DNA from: DASZCR01 sp964246705
Lineage (GTDB): Bacteria > Acidobacteriota > Blastocatellia > Pyrinomonadales > Pyrinomonadaceae
Length of the DNA stretch: 34,964 bases
Direction of reading: 5' to 3'
Assembly (NCBI GenBank): GCA_964246705.1
Contig: CAXTRQ010000049.1
Location: forward strand, 1-34,964
Made by a program: the position numbers and the translations under genes. This document shows positions 7,900-16,821 of this stretch, one piece after another (the first letter of the stretch is position 1; every line of letters starts with the position of its first letter). The notes beneath the pieces are model-generated. The model had not been told where the DNA came from. It did no database searches and worked only from the letters and a program-made list of their open reading frames with translations.

Positions 7900-8400
7900 A
7901 TGCGGCACAGGCTTATCCAAAGCATCGGCATCGCGTGGACAATTCTTTATGCGGCAACGGTCGTCTGGCTTTATGCGACCGAACCGCGCACGGTGCGCGA
8001 AGTGGCGACGGGCGCGAGCGTGGCCGTCGGGACGTATCAGGTTGACGCGGCACGCTTCGATGCGGCGCGCGAGCTTTTCCTGCGCGAGCAGTTCCGCGCC
8101 GCGCGTGACGAGTGGGGCAGAGCCGACCCCGCGCGCCGCGACGCGCGCACGCAGTTCTATATCGCCTATGCTTTCTATCGTGAGGGCTGGGGACGCCTCT
8201 ACAGCGACGACGCGCTCTTTCGTCAGGGACTCGAAGCGGCTAATCTCGCCATCAGTCTCGCGCCCGAAGCCACGTTCAACGTGGAGGATACGGAACTGAA
8301 GATGCACACTGCCGCCGAGTTGAAGGCGGAACTCGAACAGGGCTTGGAACGCACGGCGGGCGACTTCAACCCGCTCAAAGTTTTCCGCGAACGCAAATAG
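7900..8400 (+). CDS. Hypothetical membrane-anchored protein with helical repeat
   Basis: A 166-residue protein if started at the ATG at 7900. An in-frame ATG at 7831 would add 23 residues. Neither start has a clear Shine-Dalgarno sequence. One transmembrane or uncleaved signal helix spans residues about 7-25. The rest is soluble and helical, with a pattern like a single TPR-type pair (AARELFLREQFRAARDEW, then TQFYIAYAFYREGW and GLEAANLAISLAPEA). Codon use is like neighbouring genes, so it is probably real. It may be co-transcribed with the membrane gene at 8577. No function recognised. Confidence 0.65.
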   Translation: MRHRLIQSIGIAWTILYAATVVWLYATEPRTVREVATGASVAVGTYQVDAARFDAARELFLREQFRAARDEWGRADPARRDARTQFYIAYAFYREGWGRLYSDDALFRQGLEAANLAISLAPEATFNVEDTELKMHTAAELKAELEQGLERTAGDFNPLKVFRERK

Positions 8401-8576
8401 CGCAGTCGAACCGCCGTGCCACAGAGATACGGAGCATCAGGCGGGAGCAAGTTGAAAGCAGGAAGCGAATAGTTGAATTTGAAATTTCAAATCTCGAATT
8501 TTGGATGGCTTTGCTTTCCTTAAGGCTTTACTCCGTGTCTGCGGTGCTTCTCTGCGGCTAATCTTTAGTTCTTAGT
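8401..8576. repeat. Intergenic heptamer repeat array with palindrome
   Basis: The region between two plus-strand genes contains consecutive 7-base units TGAATTT, GAAATTT, CAAATCT, CGAATTT (8475-8502), all reading NRRRYYY. They include the perfect 16-bp palindrome ATTTGAAATTTCAAAT at 8477-8492. The flanks carry ccacagagatacggag (about 8419-8434) and, inverted, ctccgtgtctgcgg (about 8531-8544). These resemble the widespread ACAGAGACACGGAG-type intergenic repeat and could close a large hairpin. Confidence 0.65.
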
Positions 8577-9344
8577 ATGACAGACCATCGCGCAAGAAAC
8601 GGCGCGCTCGTGCGCTATCTGCTGCTGCCGACCATCTTTCTGACGGTCGCGCTGGCGGGGGGCTTGCGCGTGAGCGCGGAGACGGGTGCGTTTCTGTTCG
8701 TCGCGCCGCCGCTTGTGACGCTCGTGCTGTCCGTTCTTCTGATGCTGCTTTTTGTGCGCGGGCGAACAATCGAAATCGGGCGTTGGCTGGCGGGCGAGCA
8801 TCATCCCGTGACGAACGTCGCTCATGCGCTGACTCTCCTGACGCTGTTTTTCGCGTCCGCGCAGAGTTTTAATAGCGTGCTGCCGGAAGCGGGACTGATG
8901 CGGTGGATGCTCTCTTTCTTTTTTCTCTGGACGCTCTGGCAAAACCAGTTCTCGTCGTTCGATGCTCGCCGCCTGCTACGAAGTCTCGCCGCCCTCTTCG
9001 GCACGGCCTTCGTGTTGAAGCATCTGTTGCTCGCCAGTCTCTACACGCCGAGCAATGAAGGTCTGCTCAAGCGTCTGGCAGGCGTGCTGTTGGAAGGCGT
9101 CACGCTCGGCACGCTCGACGCACAACCGTTCGCGCCCGCCACCGGCTATATCTCGTTCTTCACGCTCGCGCTCTACGTCTGCGGTCTCATCCTTCTTCCA
9201 GCCGCACCCGTTGATATTGATAATCAAACAACGCACGCGCGCGCAATTATTCAAGCGGAGAGACAGGATGAACTCGAAGCGGCGACGCGGGAAATGAAAA
9301 GTCTGCCGGACACGGTCGAAGCGGTAGACGCGGAAGAAATATAA
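8577..9344 (+). CDS. Hypothetical polytopic membrane protein
   Basis: A 255-residue protein with about six hydrophobic segments, at residues about 12-31, 37-59, 82-98, 108-124, 133-156 and 190-209. A hydrophilic, acidic C-terminal tail of about 45 residues is probably cytoplasmic. No motif of a known transporter or enzyme was recognised. The ATG at 8577 is the only good candidate, though no clear ribosome-binding site precedes it. Its neighbour at 7900 is also membrane-associated, so they may work together. Confidence 0.65.
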   Translation: MTDHRARNGALVRYLLLPTIFLTVALAGGLRVSAETGAFLFVAPPLVTLVLSVLLMLLFVRGRTIEIGRWLAGEHHPVTNVAHALTLLTLFFASAQSFNSVLPEAGLMRWMLSFFFLWTLWQNQFSSFDARRLLRSLAALFGTAFVLKHLLLASLYTPSNEGLLKRLAGVLLEGVTLGTLDAQPFAPATGYISFFTLALYVCGLILLPAAPVDIDNQTTHARAIIQAERQDELEAATREMKSLPDTVEAVDAEEI

Positions 9345-9374
9345 CGAGACTGAAAATTCAACGCCGCGCAGGTC

Positions 9375-9408
9375 ACGAAGATTCAAAAGTTGAAATCTGA
9401 AAGTCGGC
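9375..9408. repeat. Short heptamer repeat
   Basis: Units AAGATTC, AAAAGTT, GAAATCT, GAAAGTC follow each other without interruption just before the mreB terminator. They are purine-rich then pyrimidine, as in the ndh-dusB array. Confidence 0.55.
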
Positions 9409-9412
9409 GATG

Positions 9413-9456
9413 AAAACAAGAGAGGCGACGGGATTCGTTAACCCGTCGCCTCTCTT
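9413..9456 (-). terminator. Terminator after mreB
   Basis: A perfect 15-bp stem (9418-9432 with 9442-9456; core GAGAGGCGACGGG) has a 9-base loop. On the minus strand it is followed by G and TTTT (9416-9413). It starts 28 bases beyond the mreB stop. In the plus direction only TTGCTGTCC follows, so it mainly serves mreB but may also stop read-through from the gene ending at 9344. Confidence 0.85.
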
Positions 9457-9484
9457 GCTGTCCATGTTTTTAAACGAAGCTCTT

Positions 9485-10561
9485 TTACCAGTTGACGACT
9501 AATTCGTTGGATGCCTGCCAGACGGGAACATCTTCTCGAATCGCGCTGCGGTGCAGCTTTTCCGGTTGGGCAAGGAGGCGTCCTGCGCCGAGCGCGACCG
9601 CCGCAAGCGGGTCTTCCGCGACGGCAACATGCAGGCGCAACTCTTTCTGCAAACGCTCCGCCATCCCTTGCAGCAGCGCGCCGCCGCCCGTCAGGATTAA
9701 GCCTGTCTGGTAGATGTCCGCCGTCACGTCCGGCTTCGACTCTTCAATCGCGCGCCGCGCGCCCGCGACGATCTCGGTCAACACGGGTTCAAGCGCCTCG
9801 CGCACTTCGTCCGCCGAAATCTCGACCACTTTCGCCAGCCCGTCGGTCACCTGCTTGCCGACAACTTCCATGCGCCGCGCTTCCGTCTTCGCTTCAATAC
9901 TGCTGCCGGTCGCGCCCAACTCTTTCTTCAATTGTTCGGCGGCGCGCTCGCCCAGTTGCATCTCGTATTTGCTGCGAACGTAATCGCGGATGGCTTCGTC
10001 CATCGCGTTTCCGGCGACCGGAAGGCTCGTCGAAGAGACGATGGCGGCTGAAGCGACGATGGCGATGTTGGTCGTCCCGCCGCCGATGTCGACGACGAGA
10101 TGCGCGCGCTCGTCGTCGTAACTGAGGCCCGCGCCGAGAGCCGCGACCAATCCTTCGTCAACCAAATCAACGCGCGTCGCTTTGGCGTCACGAGCCGCAT
10201 CCCGCACGGAGCGTTGTTCGATGGGCGTCGAGGAACCGGGCACGCCGATGACCATGTGGCTGCGGCGATGATGATTGCTCTGCACGCGATTGATGAACGC
10301 CTTGAGCATTTTTTCGGCGGCCTCGAAATTATCAATCGAGCCGCCGCGAATCGGACGATGTACGTCAACATCTTGCGGCTCGCGCCCCAAAAGTTTGGAA
10401 GCTTGCGTGCCGACGGCCAACACCTCGCCCGTGTATTTGTGAATCGCCACGGCGGATGGTTGGTTCAAGACGATGCCCCGGTCGGTCGCGTAGATCAAAG
10501 TATTAACGCTGCCGAGGTCTATCGCCAGATCGTCCGTAAAGAAATTCCCCAGAATGTTCAT
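9485..10561 (-). CDS. mreB: Rod shape-determining protein MreB
   Basis: A 358-residue bacterial actin that organises cell-wall synthesis along the membrane. The actin-fold nucleotide motifs are visible: phosphate 1 AIDLGSVNTLIY near the N terminus, phosphate 2 VVDIGGGTTNIAI at about 158-170, and the adenosine motif LTGGGALLQGM at about 293-303. The usual VGVPG region reads IGVPGSSTPIEQRSVRDAA. No mreC, mreD, pbp2 or rodA follows; instead a strong terminator does, so this is an orphan copy or the mre genes are dispersed. The ATG at 10561 has GGAG about 12 bases upstream. Confidence 0.95.
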   Translation of the reverse strand: MNILGNFFTDDLAIDLGSVNTLIYATDRGIVLNQPSAVAIHKYTGEVLAVGTQASKLLGREPQDVDVHRPIRGGSIDNFEAAEKMLKAFINRVQSNHHRRSHMVIGVPGSSTPIEQRSVRDAARDAKATRVDLVDEGLVAALGAGLSYDDERAHLVVDIGGGTTNIAIVASAAIVSSTSLPVAGNAMDEAIRDYVRSKYEMQLGERAAEQLKKELGATGSSIEAKTEARRMEVVGKQVTDGLAKVVEISADEVREALEPVLTEIVAGARRAIEESKPDVTADIYQTGLILTGGGALLQGMAERLQKELRLHVAVAEDPLAAVALGAGRLLAQPEKLHRSAIREDVPVWQASNELVVNW

Positions 10562-10874
10562 AAAACCTTTTGCTCCGTCGAGGTCAGTTCAAACGAGATA
10601 ACTTAATAAGAGGCGGGACAGCCCACTTGAATTTCGACATTTCATTTGGCAAGTCACGTACCAGCGAAAGCGACCGTGTTCCGCTTAGCAATTCTCTCGA
10701 ACAGGAAAATGGAGGCGTTTTGTTTTGGAACAACAGGCGGGTGAAACGTGGTTTTGAGCGCGTCAAAGACGAACGCTCGGCGAATGCACGAACGAAAGTA
10801 GTGCGACTCGGTGGCGCGGCCTCAAGCCGCCGGACTATTGCGATGCTCTTACATTCCGCTTGCAACCCGCCCGC
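10562..10874 (-). other. Intergenic region upstream of mreB
   Basis: About 310 bases without a credible gene; short frames here show no family resemblance. It should hold the mreB promoter, but I find no convincing -35/-10 pair. A small GCGGC-ttgag-GCCGC hairpin near 10820-10840 lacks a T run. Confidence 0.4.
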
Positions 10875-11159
10875 TTAAAAGTCGCGCGGGTCGCCACGCT
10901 CCAAGATGCGCTCGCTCAGTACTTCATAAAGCGCGGCGGCTTCGCTGCGTGCGACCTGTTTGGTCGCCGGAATTTCGCGCACGCGGATAGTCAACTGCCG
11001 TTCGCGCCGTTGCAGTGTAATCTCGTCGCCCGCGTGTACGGTGCGCGACGAACGCGCCGTCGCGCCGTTGACCGAGACCGCGCCCGCTTCGCACAACTCC
11101 TGCGCCACCGTCCGCCGCAGGACGAGCCGACTCGCTCGTAAGAATTGATCCAGACGCAT
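10875..11159 (-). CDS. S4-domain RNA-binding protein (RqcP/Hsp15-like)
   Basis: A 94-residue protein consisting of an S4 domain (MRLDQFLRASRLVLRRTVAQ, then GAVSVNGATARSSRTVHAGDEI) with a short basic tail. This matches RqcP/YabO and Hsp15/YrfH, small proteins that bind the 50S subunit in ribosome-associated quality control or rescue stalled nascent chains. The assignment between these two related families is not certain. No Shine-Dalgarno sequence is obvious before the ATG at 11159. It lies downstream of the parvulin gene and upstream of mreB on the same strand. Confidence 0.85.
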   Translation of the reverse strand: MRLDQFLRASRLVLRRTVAQELCEAGAVSVNGATARSSRTVHAGDEITLQRRERQLTIRVREIPATKQVARSEAAALYEVLSERILERGDPRDF

Positions 11160-11262
11160 TTCTATAAGTCTAAAAGCTAAAGCCCAAAGTCAACAGGCCG
11201 TAAATCAAGGCGCGTTGTCTTTGGACTTCAGGCTCAAGAATCTGAACTTCAAAATTATGTTT
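11160..11262. repeat. Heptamer repeats between PPIase and S4 genes
   Basis: Units TAAGTCT, AAAAGCT, AAAGCCC, AAAGTCA (about 11165-11192) are followed about 25 bases later by TCTTTGG, ACTTCAG, GCTCAAG, AATCTGA, ACTTCAA. Both tracts keep a 7-base step and are partly complementary. Confidence 0.6.
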
Positions 11263-12423
11263 TCAGTTGGATTTTTTGTCCTTCTGATTTTTCGCTGTGG
11301 TCGTCGCCGCCTTGGTGTTCGCAGGCGTCTCAGGCTCGATTTTAAGCAGCGGCAGGACGGCTTCCTTGTAATCTTTCGCCACGTTGATGTAGGCATCTTT
11401 GCGCAACGTGTTCATATAGATTTCGCGCTCCTTGTCCCTGCGCTCCTCGACAATCTGGCCGCGCACCTGTTGTTCTTTGAAAGCGTCGTCGCGGTCGTTA
11501 ACGCGCAGAATCGTCACGCCGTCGTCGCTGATGATAGGGTCTGTCACCTGTCCGGCCTTCATATCCTTGACGGCGGCTCCGAAGGAAGCATGCAGATCTG
11601 AAATCAGAAACCATTTCAGCTTGCCTTTGTCATCTTCGATGCGTCCCTTGGTCTTCTCGGCGACACGCGCGCCGTCTATCTCGCGCTCGGAGTTGGCTGC
11701 GGCGAGCGCGCCGAAGTCTGCGCCGCCGCGCGCCTGCGCGACGATTTGCGTGGCCTTCGCGCGCACGTCGGCCTCGGAACGACCGGCGCGGCTCAGGAAG
11801 ATTTCCGACAACGTGACGCCCTGAAATTTGTCTCGATGCGCGTCGTAATACTTACGCACTTCGTCGTTGCTCAGGTTGTAATAAATCTTCGCGTCGACTT
11901 CGCGTGAGAGAACGGCCTGACGCATGTACTGCGTGCGCAAGGTCTGTCGGATTTCTTCGGGAGACAGCCCCTCTGCACGCATGCGCGTGTCGAGTTCTTC
12001 GATGGTTTTGATGCCCATCCGTGCGGCTTCGCCGAGCATCGTGCGGTTGACTTCCGCCTCGATGTCCTCGGTCATGCGCGGCATCTCTTTGCCCCTCTGG
12101 AGGAGAAGCTGTTCGTTGATAAGATTGGCGATAATCTCCGGCTGCCGCTTCTTTAATTCTTCTTCGGCCTGCTGCTCGGTCATCCCGCGCTGCTTGACGA
12201 GCGCCTCTTTAAAGTCAATCATCTGCCGCTTCAATTGCGAGAGCATAATGACATCGTTATTGACCTGCGCAATCGGCTCGTCGACGACCTGCGGCGCGGC
12301 CTCTTCCTGCGCCGACGCCTGCGGCGCAGCCAAGAAGGTGAACGCCAGCGCGGCAAAGATGAACGACCACACGCGCGCGCGCCTCAAAACAAATTTCAAT
12401 TTCACAGCTTTTCTACTCCTCAT
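11263..12423 (-). CDS. Periplasmic peptidyl-prolyl isomerase (SurA/PpiC-type parvulin)
   Basis: A 386-residue exported folding factor that would assist outer-membrane or secreted proteins. A basic N terminus and hydrophobic signal (VWSFIFAALAFTFLAAPQASA) precede the mature part. A SurA-like N-terminal helical region follows (IAQVNNDVIMLSQLKRQMIDF). A single parvulin domain covers roughly residues 205-300 (VTLSEIFLSR, DFGALAAANS, MKAGQVTDPIISDDGVTILRVND). The tail is Thr/Lys-rich. The start at 12423 is chosen because the signal peptide begins there; the frame continues upstream into mfd without support. Downstream of mfd by 112 bases. Confidence 0.88.
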   Translation of the reverse strand: MRSRKAVKLKFVLRRARVWSFIFAALAFTFLAAPQASAQEEAAPQVVDEPIAQVNNDVIMLSQLKRQMIDFKEALVKQRGMTEQQAEEELKKRQPEIIANLINEQLLLQRGKEMPRMTEDIEAEVNRTMLGEAARMGIKTIEELDTRMRAEGLSPEEIRQTLRTQYMRQAVLSREVDAKIYYNLSNDEVRKYYDAHRDKFQGVTLSEIFLSRAGRSEADVRAKATQIVAQARGGADFGALAAANSEREIDGARVAEKTKGRIEDDKGKLKWFLISDLHASFGAAVKDMKAGQVTDPIISDDGVTILRVNDRDDAFKEQQVRGQIVEERRDKEREIYMNTLRKDAYINVAKDYKEAVLPLLKIEPETPANTKAATTTAKNQKDKKSN

Positions 12424-12441
12424 TATCAGCACAGACCTCTC

Positions 12442-12462
12442 GACGGAATCTTTTCTTCCGTC
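12442..12462 (-). promoter_or_regulatory. Hairpin abutting the PPIase ribosome-binding site
   Basis: On the minus strand GACGGAA, a 7-base loop and TTCCGTC form a perfect 7-bp stem. The GAGAGG sequence that probably serves as Shine-Dalgarno follows directly. The layout resembles the rpsO leader and could tune translation. Function inferred only. Confidence 0.35.
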
Positions 12463-12535
12463 TCCTGCGCTATTAATTTTTTTCGTTAGAAAACTTATCG
12501 GGACTCCGAAAACGGGTCGAACGAAGCAGCGCATT

Positions 12536-15500
12536 CTAATCCCCCGCGCTGATTTCCAGCAAGACGCCGTGCGCGATTTCAATCATGCGCTCACGCTCGT
12601 CTTCGTTTAAATCAATCCGCAACACGCCGCTCGGCGTGAAGGTCGCGCCCGCGCCGCGCCCGACCAGCGCCAGCAGTTTCTCCGGTGAGACGCGCGCTTT
12701 CTCATGCAGTTTGACGGCCAGCCCGGTCGGCGTCCGGTCAATCGAGATGACGCCTAACGCTGCTGCCGTGCGCCGCAGGCGCGCGTACTCGAAAAGCCTC
12801 TCGACCGATTCCGGCAGACGCCCGTAGCGGTCGTGCGTCTCCGTGCGAATCTGCGCCAAGCTTTCGTCGTCGCGCGCCGACGCGATGCGCTTGTAAGTTC
12901 TCAATCGCTGCCCCATGTCCGAGATGAAATCTTCGGAGATGGCAACATCCACTCCGAGATTGAGAGAGACCGAAGCCTCGTCTTCGACATCTTCGCCGCG
13001 CAGTTCGGCGACCGTGCGTTCCAACATCTGTGTGTAAAGATCAAAGCCGAGCGCGTCCATGTGGCCTGATTGCTGCCCACCCAACAAATTTCCAGCCCCG
13101 CGTAGTTCCAGATCGAGCGCCGCGACGCGAAATCCCGCCCCCAAATCCGAAAACTCGCGGATCGCCGCGAGCCGCCGACGCGCAATCGGCGTCAGAGAGG
13201 CTTCTGAGGGAATTAAAAGATAGGCATAGGCACGGCGATTTGAGCGTCCGACACGCCCGCGCAACTGGTATAACTGCGAAAGACCGTAATTGTCAGCACG
13301 GTTTATGATGATTGTGTTGGCGCGCGGGATGTCTATGCCGTTCTCGATAATGGTCGTCGCAACGAGCACATCGTACTTAAACGCTACGAAATCGAGCATC
13401 ACCTGCTCCATCTCTTTCTCGTTCATCTGCCCGTGTGCAACGCAGAGGCGAGCCTGCGGCACGAGCCTGCAGACGAGCGCCGCGATGGTCTCAATCGTCT
13501 CGACGCGATTGTGAATGAAGAAGACCTGACCGCCGCGCTCCAACTCAAGTTCGATCGCCGACTTGACGACCGACTCGCCGAACTGGACGACCTGTGTATT
13601 GATGGCGAGGCGGTCGCGCGGCGGCGTCTCGATGACCGACATATCGCGCAAGCCCATCAGAGACATGTTCAGCGTGCGCGGAATCGGCGTCGCCGAAAGA
13701 GTCAGCACGTCAACGCGCTTCTTCAACTGCTTGAGCCGCTCTTTGTGAGCGACACCGAACCGCTGCTCTTCGTCCACGACGACCAGACCGAGGTCTCGAA
13801 AGCCGATGTCTTTCGAGAGAATCCGGTGCGTGCCGATAGTGATATCCACTTCCCCGCCTTCAACTTTGCGGACAACTTCCTTTTGCTCTTTCGTCGTGCG
13901 AAAGCGCGAAAGCAGATCAATCGTGACGGGGAAGGCGGCGAAGCGCGCGCGGAAAGTTTCAAAGTGTTGATAGGCGAGAACGGTCGTCGGCGCGAGCACG
14001 GCGACCTGCTTGCCATCCATTACGGCTTTGAAAGCGGCGCGCATCGCCACTTCCGTCTTGCCGTAGCCGACATCGCCGCACAGCAGCCTATCCATCGGCG
14101 TCGTCGCTTCCATGTCGCGCTTGGTGTCTTCAATCGCCGTCTCCTGATCGGGCGTCGGGACGTACTCGAAAGCCTCTTCAAACTCGCGCTGCCAAGGGCT
14201 GTCGGCGGAGAAGGCATAACCTTGCACCAGTTTTCGTTCGGCGTAGAGGCGCAGCAGTTCGTCGGCCATGTCGCGCATCGCGCGCTTAGCTTTGGCCTTC
14301 GTCTTGAGCCAGCCGAGTCCGCCGAGGCGGTCGAGCACAGGCTCGTGCCCTTCGGCGCTCGAATATCTCTGCACGAGGTCGAGCCGCTCGACCGGCACGT
14401 AGAGCTTCGATTCGTCGGCGTAATAGAGCAGCATGAATTCGCCATGCCGGTCGCCGAGGTCGAGCGTCTGCAAGCCGCCGAAACGCGCGATGCCGTGATC
14501 TATATGAACAACGTAGTCGTTAACTTTGAGGTCGCGGAAGTCGGAGAGGAAGGCGGCGGTTTTGGATTTCCGTCGCCGCGCTGTAGCGGTCGTCCCGACG
14601 CCCGTGCCGGGCGCGCGGCGCTCGACGTTTTGATCGCTCGCTTCGTTGAAGAGGTCTGTCTCGACGTGCACGATGAGGCGCGCGCCCGGCATCTCGAAGC
14701 CGCCGGAGAGACGACCCGTCGTGACGATGGCGGCATAGTCATCTGCGCGCGCCACTGATTCGCCCATGAGCGCGATGCGCGTACTAACATTGTAGTCGGC
14801 GAGCATCGCGCCCACACGTTCCGCGACGCCCGCGCCCGGCATCGTGAACAGAGTGGTGATGCCTCTCTCTTCGTGCGTGCGCCGCACGTCGGCAGCGAGG
14901 TCTGGAATCCGCCCGTGATAACGGCGCGCGGCGAGCGTGCGCCATTCGACTTCAGACGCTTCTCCGACCGCCGGAAAAAGAAAGAGCGGGCGCGGCGCGG
15001 GACGAGCGCGTCCGATTTGGACGGCGGGCTGTTCCGCCGCGCCCGCGAATCTTTCATCCACGGCGGCAGCCGTGCGACCGAGCGCGCGAAGTTCAACGCG
15101 CCGCATTTCTTCGAGCCGCGCGCGTAACTCGTCAGCCGTCAGGTAAAGCTCTGCGGGCGTGAGGCCGATTTCGTCCGCGTTTTCATTCTCGTCGTATCGC
15201 GCGGCGAGCGTCTCGTATGTCGTCGCCAAAAACTGCTCGATGCCCGATGGCTCGTCAACGACGAGCACAGTGTCTCGCAGGTAATCGAATGCGCTCGACT
15301 CGGTTTTCAAGAGGAGTTGCATCAGCCATTCCCAACCCGCGAAGGTCTCGCCCTCTTGCGCGTGCACTGTGCGGTCTTTCAATGCGCGCGCGTATCGCTC
15401 GTCAGCCCAACGCTCGCGCGCCGCTTCAGCCCACAAGCGAAAATCGTCCGCGCCGACCGATAGCTCGCGCATCGGCACGATCTCGGCCTCTCGAAGCTGT

Positions 15501-16216
15501 CCGATGGAAAGTTGCGTCTCCGGGTCGAACTCGCGTATTGAATCCACCGTGTCGCCGAAGAACTCCACACGCACGGGCGCTTCATGCCCGGGCGACCACA
15601 CATCAAGAATCCCTCCACGCAGAGAAAATTCGCCCATCGCGCCCACAGGGTCTTCGCGCACGTAACCGGAAGCCAGCAGCAACTCGACCAACTGCTCCGG
15701 CGCATAATCTTCATCGCGCCTGAGCGTCGCTCCGGCACGCGTAAGCTGCGCCGGAGCGATTGTCCGGCGCACCAGCGAGCGCGCCGACAACAATACGAAA
15801 CTTCCCTCGCCACGCGACAGACGCCACAGAGTCAGCGCGCGCTGTTCCAGAGTCTCGGCGTGCGGCGACGCTCCCGCATACGGGTCGCCCTCGGAAGCCG
15901 GAAGCGTGAGCACCGCCGCATTATTCTCCGCGCCGCCATCCCCGCCTGCCTCGCGTAATGCGCCGCTCCAAAAGCACAAATCTCTGCCCCACGCCTCAAG
16001 GTCGCAGTTCGCTTGCAGGACGATGGCAAGACGCTTGCCGGTCTCACGCCTGAGCGCCGCCAGCGCGAGCGAGCGCGCCGGGGCGGAAGTCAGCCCGCTA
16101 ACCGAGACGATGCGCGACCCGCCGCGCACCTCCGCCGCCAGACGCGCGAACTCCGCGCTCTCCGTCACGCGCCGGAGCACGCTCTCTAAAACCGGAACGG
16201 TCTCAATCAGACTCAT
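12536..16216 (-). CDS. mfd: Transcription-repair coupling factor Mfd
   Basis: About 1226 residues, slightly above the usual about 1150. The SF2 translocase removes stalled RNA polymerase from DNA lesions and recruits UvrA. The UvrB-like N-terminal part comes first. Next is the RNA-polymerase-interacting domain (LKVNDYVVHIDHGIARFGGL), then helicase motifs: Walker A GDVGYGKTEVAMRA, VVVDEEQRFGV, SATPIPRTLNMSL, and later ATTIIENGIDIPRANT and QLRGRVGRS. The C-terminal TRCF domain ends at EISAGD. The start is uncertain: ATG at 16216 (MSLIETVPVL) or a TTG at 16273 nine bases after rfaE2. Either way it follows rfaE2 closely, suggesting one transcript. Confidence 0.96.
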   Translation of the reverse strand: MSLIETVPVLESVLRRVTESAEFARLAAEVRGGSRIVSVSGLTSAPARSLALAALRRETGKRLAIVLQANCDLEAWGRDLCFWSGALREAGGDGGAENNAAVLTLPASEGDPYAGASPHAETLEQRALTLWRLSRGEGSFVLLSARSLVRRTIAPAQLTRAGATLRRDEDYAPEQLVELLLASGYVREDPVGAMGEFSLRGGILDVWSPGHEAPVRVEFFGDTVDSIREFDPETQLSIGQLREAEIVPMRELSVGADDFRLWAEAARERWADERYARALKDRTVHAQEGETFAGWEWLMQLLLKTESSAFDYLRDTVLVVDEPSGIEQFLATTYETLAARYDENENADEIGLTPAELYLTADELRARLEEMRRVELRALGRTAAAVDERFAGAAEQPAVQIGRARPAPRPLFLFPAVGEASEVEWRTLAARRYHGRIPDLAADVRRTHEERGITTLFTMPGAGVAERVGAMLADYNVSTRIALMGESVARADDYAAIVTTGRLSGGFEMPGARLIVHVETDLFNEASDQNVERRAPGTGVGTTATARRRKSKTAAFLSDFRDLKVNDYVVHIDHGIARFGGLQTLDLGDRHGEFMLLYYADESKLYVPVERLDLVQRYSSAEGHEPVLDRLGGLGWLKTKAKAKRAMRDMADELLRLYAERKLVQGYAFSADSPWQREFEEAFEYVPTPDQETAIEDTKRDMEATTPMDRLLCGDVGYGKTEVAMRAAFKAVMDGKQVAVLAPTTVLAYQHFETFRARFAAFPVTIDLLSRFRTTKEQKEVVRKVEGGEVDITIGTHRILSKDIGFRDLGLVVVDEEQRFGVAHKERLKQLKKRVDVLTLSATPIPRTLNMSLMGLRDMSVIETPPRDRLAINTQVVQFGESVVKSAIELELERGGQVFFIHNRVETIETIAALVCRLVPQARLCVAHGQMNEKEMEQVMLDFVAFKYDVLVATTIIENGIDIPRANTIIINRADNYGLSQLYQLRGRVGRSNRRAYAYLLIPSEASLTPIARRRLAAIREFSDLGAGFRVAALDLELRGAGNLLGGQQSGHMDALGFDLYTQMLERTVAELRGEDVEDEASVSLNLGVDVAISEDFISDMGQRLRTYKRIASARDDESLAQIRTETHDRYGRLPESVERLFEYARLRRTAAALGVISIDRTPTGLAVKLHEKARVSPEKLLALVGRGAGATFTPSGVLRIDLNEDERERMIEIAHGVLLEISAGD

Positions 16217-16281
16217 AACAAAACTCGCCCGACGCTCTGAAACGAGCATGATGCCCGTCAGAAGTGCGCTCAATTATCTTC

Positions 16282-16791
16282 TTACTCTTGCGTGCCATGC
16301 TCATCCGGCTCGCTGATCTTTTTGATTCGTTCGATGATGCCGGTCGTCGAAGCGCCCTCGATGAATGGCAGAGAGAGCACACGCCCCCCAGCGGCCTCCG
16401 TCTCTTCGCGTCCATGAATTTCTTCCAACGCGTAGTCGCCGCCTTTGACCAGCACATCGGGCAAAACTTCGGCGATGAGTTCGCGCGGGGATTCGGCGTC
16501 GAAGATGGTCACGTAATCTACGGCGGCGAGCGCCGCCAGCATTTCTGCTCGCTCGCTCTCGTTCATCACAGGTCTGCTCTCGCCCTTCAGTGCGCGCACT
16601 GTGCGGTCGCTGTTAATCGCAACCATCAGCGCATCGCCCAGCGAGCGCGCCGCTTGCAGGTAACGCGCATGGCCGACGTGAAGAATGTCGAAGCAGCCGT
16701 TGGTAAAGACGAGCCGCCGCCCAGACGCGCGCAACTCGGCGCGCACGCGTCGCACGTCCTCCGGCCTCAAAAGCACCTTTGTCTCATTCAT
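16282..16791 (-). CDS. rfaE2: D-glycero-beta-D-manno-heptose 1-phosphate adenylyltransferase
   Basis: About 169 residues from the ATG at 16791 (an upstream in-frame start would add 10). It is a nucleotidyltransferase that forms ADP-heptose from heptose 1-phosphate for lipopolysaccharide core. The signature TNGCFDILHVGHARYL carries the HxGH nucleotide-binding motif. VAINSDRTVR, LPDVLVKGGDYALE and the closing GASTTGIIERIKKI also match. Only the adenylyltransferase half of the E. coli HldE fusion is present, so the kinase (RfaE1/HldA) should be a separate gene elsewhere. It supports an LPS-bearing cell. First gene of the rfaE2-mfd unit. Confidence 0.92.
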   Translation of the reverse strand: MNETKVLLRPEDVRRVRAELRASGRRLVFTNGCFDILHVGHARYLQAARSLGDALMVAINSDRTVRALKGESRPVMNESERAEMLAALAAVDYVTIFDAESPRELIAEVLPDVLVKGGDYALEEIHGREETEAAGGRVLSLPFIEGASTTGIIERIKKISEPDEHGTQE

Positions 16792-16821
16792 CGCTTTTGG
16801 TTGACCTGAAGAATCTAACAC

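Noticed and set aside
11160..11193. TTGACT and TAGACT as a promoter giving a leaderless S4-domain mRNA
   Set aside because: The spacer is only 15 bases and both motifs lie within a heptamer repeat tract, so the match is probably fortuitous.
13433..14758. 441-codon plus-strand frame opposite mfd
   Set aside because: Antisense to the helicase core of Mfd, with low-complexity Arg/Asp-rich translation and no start context.
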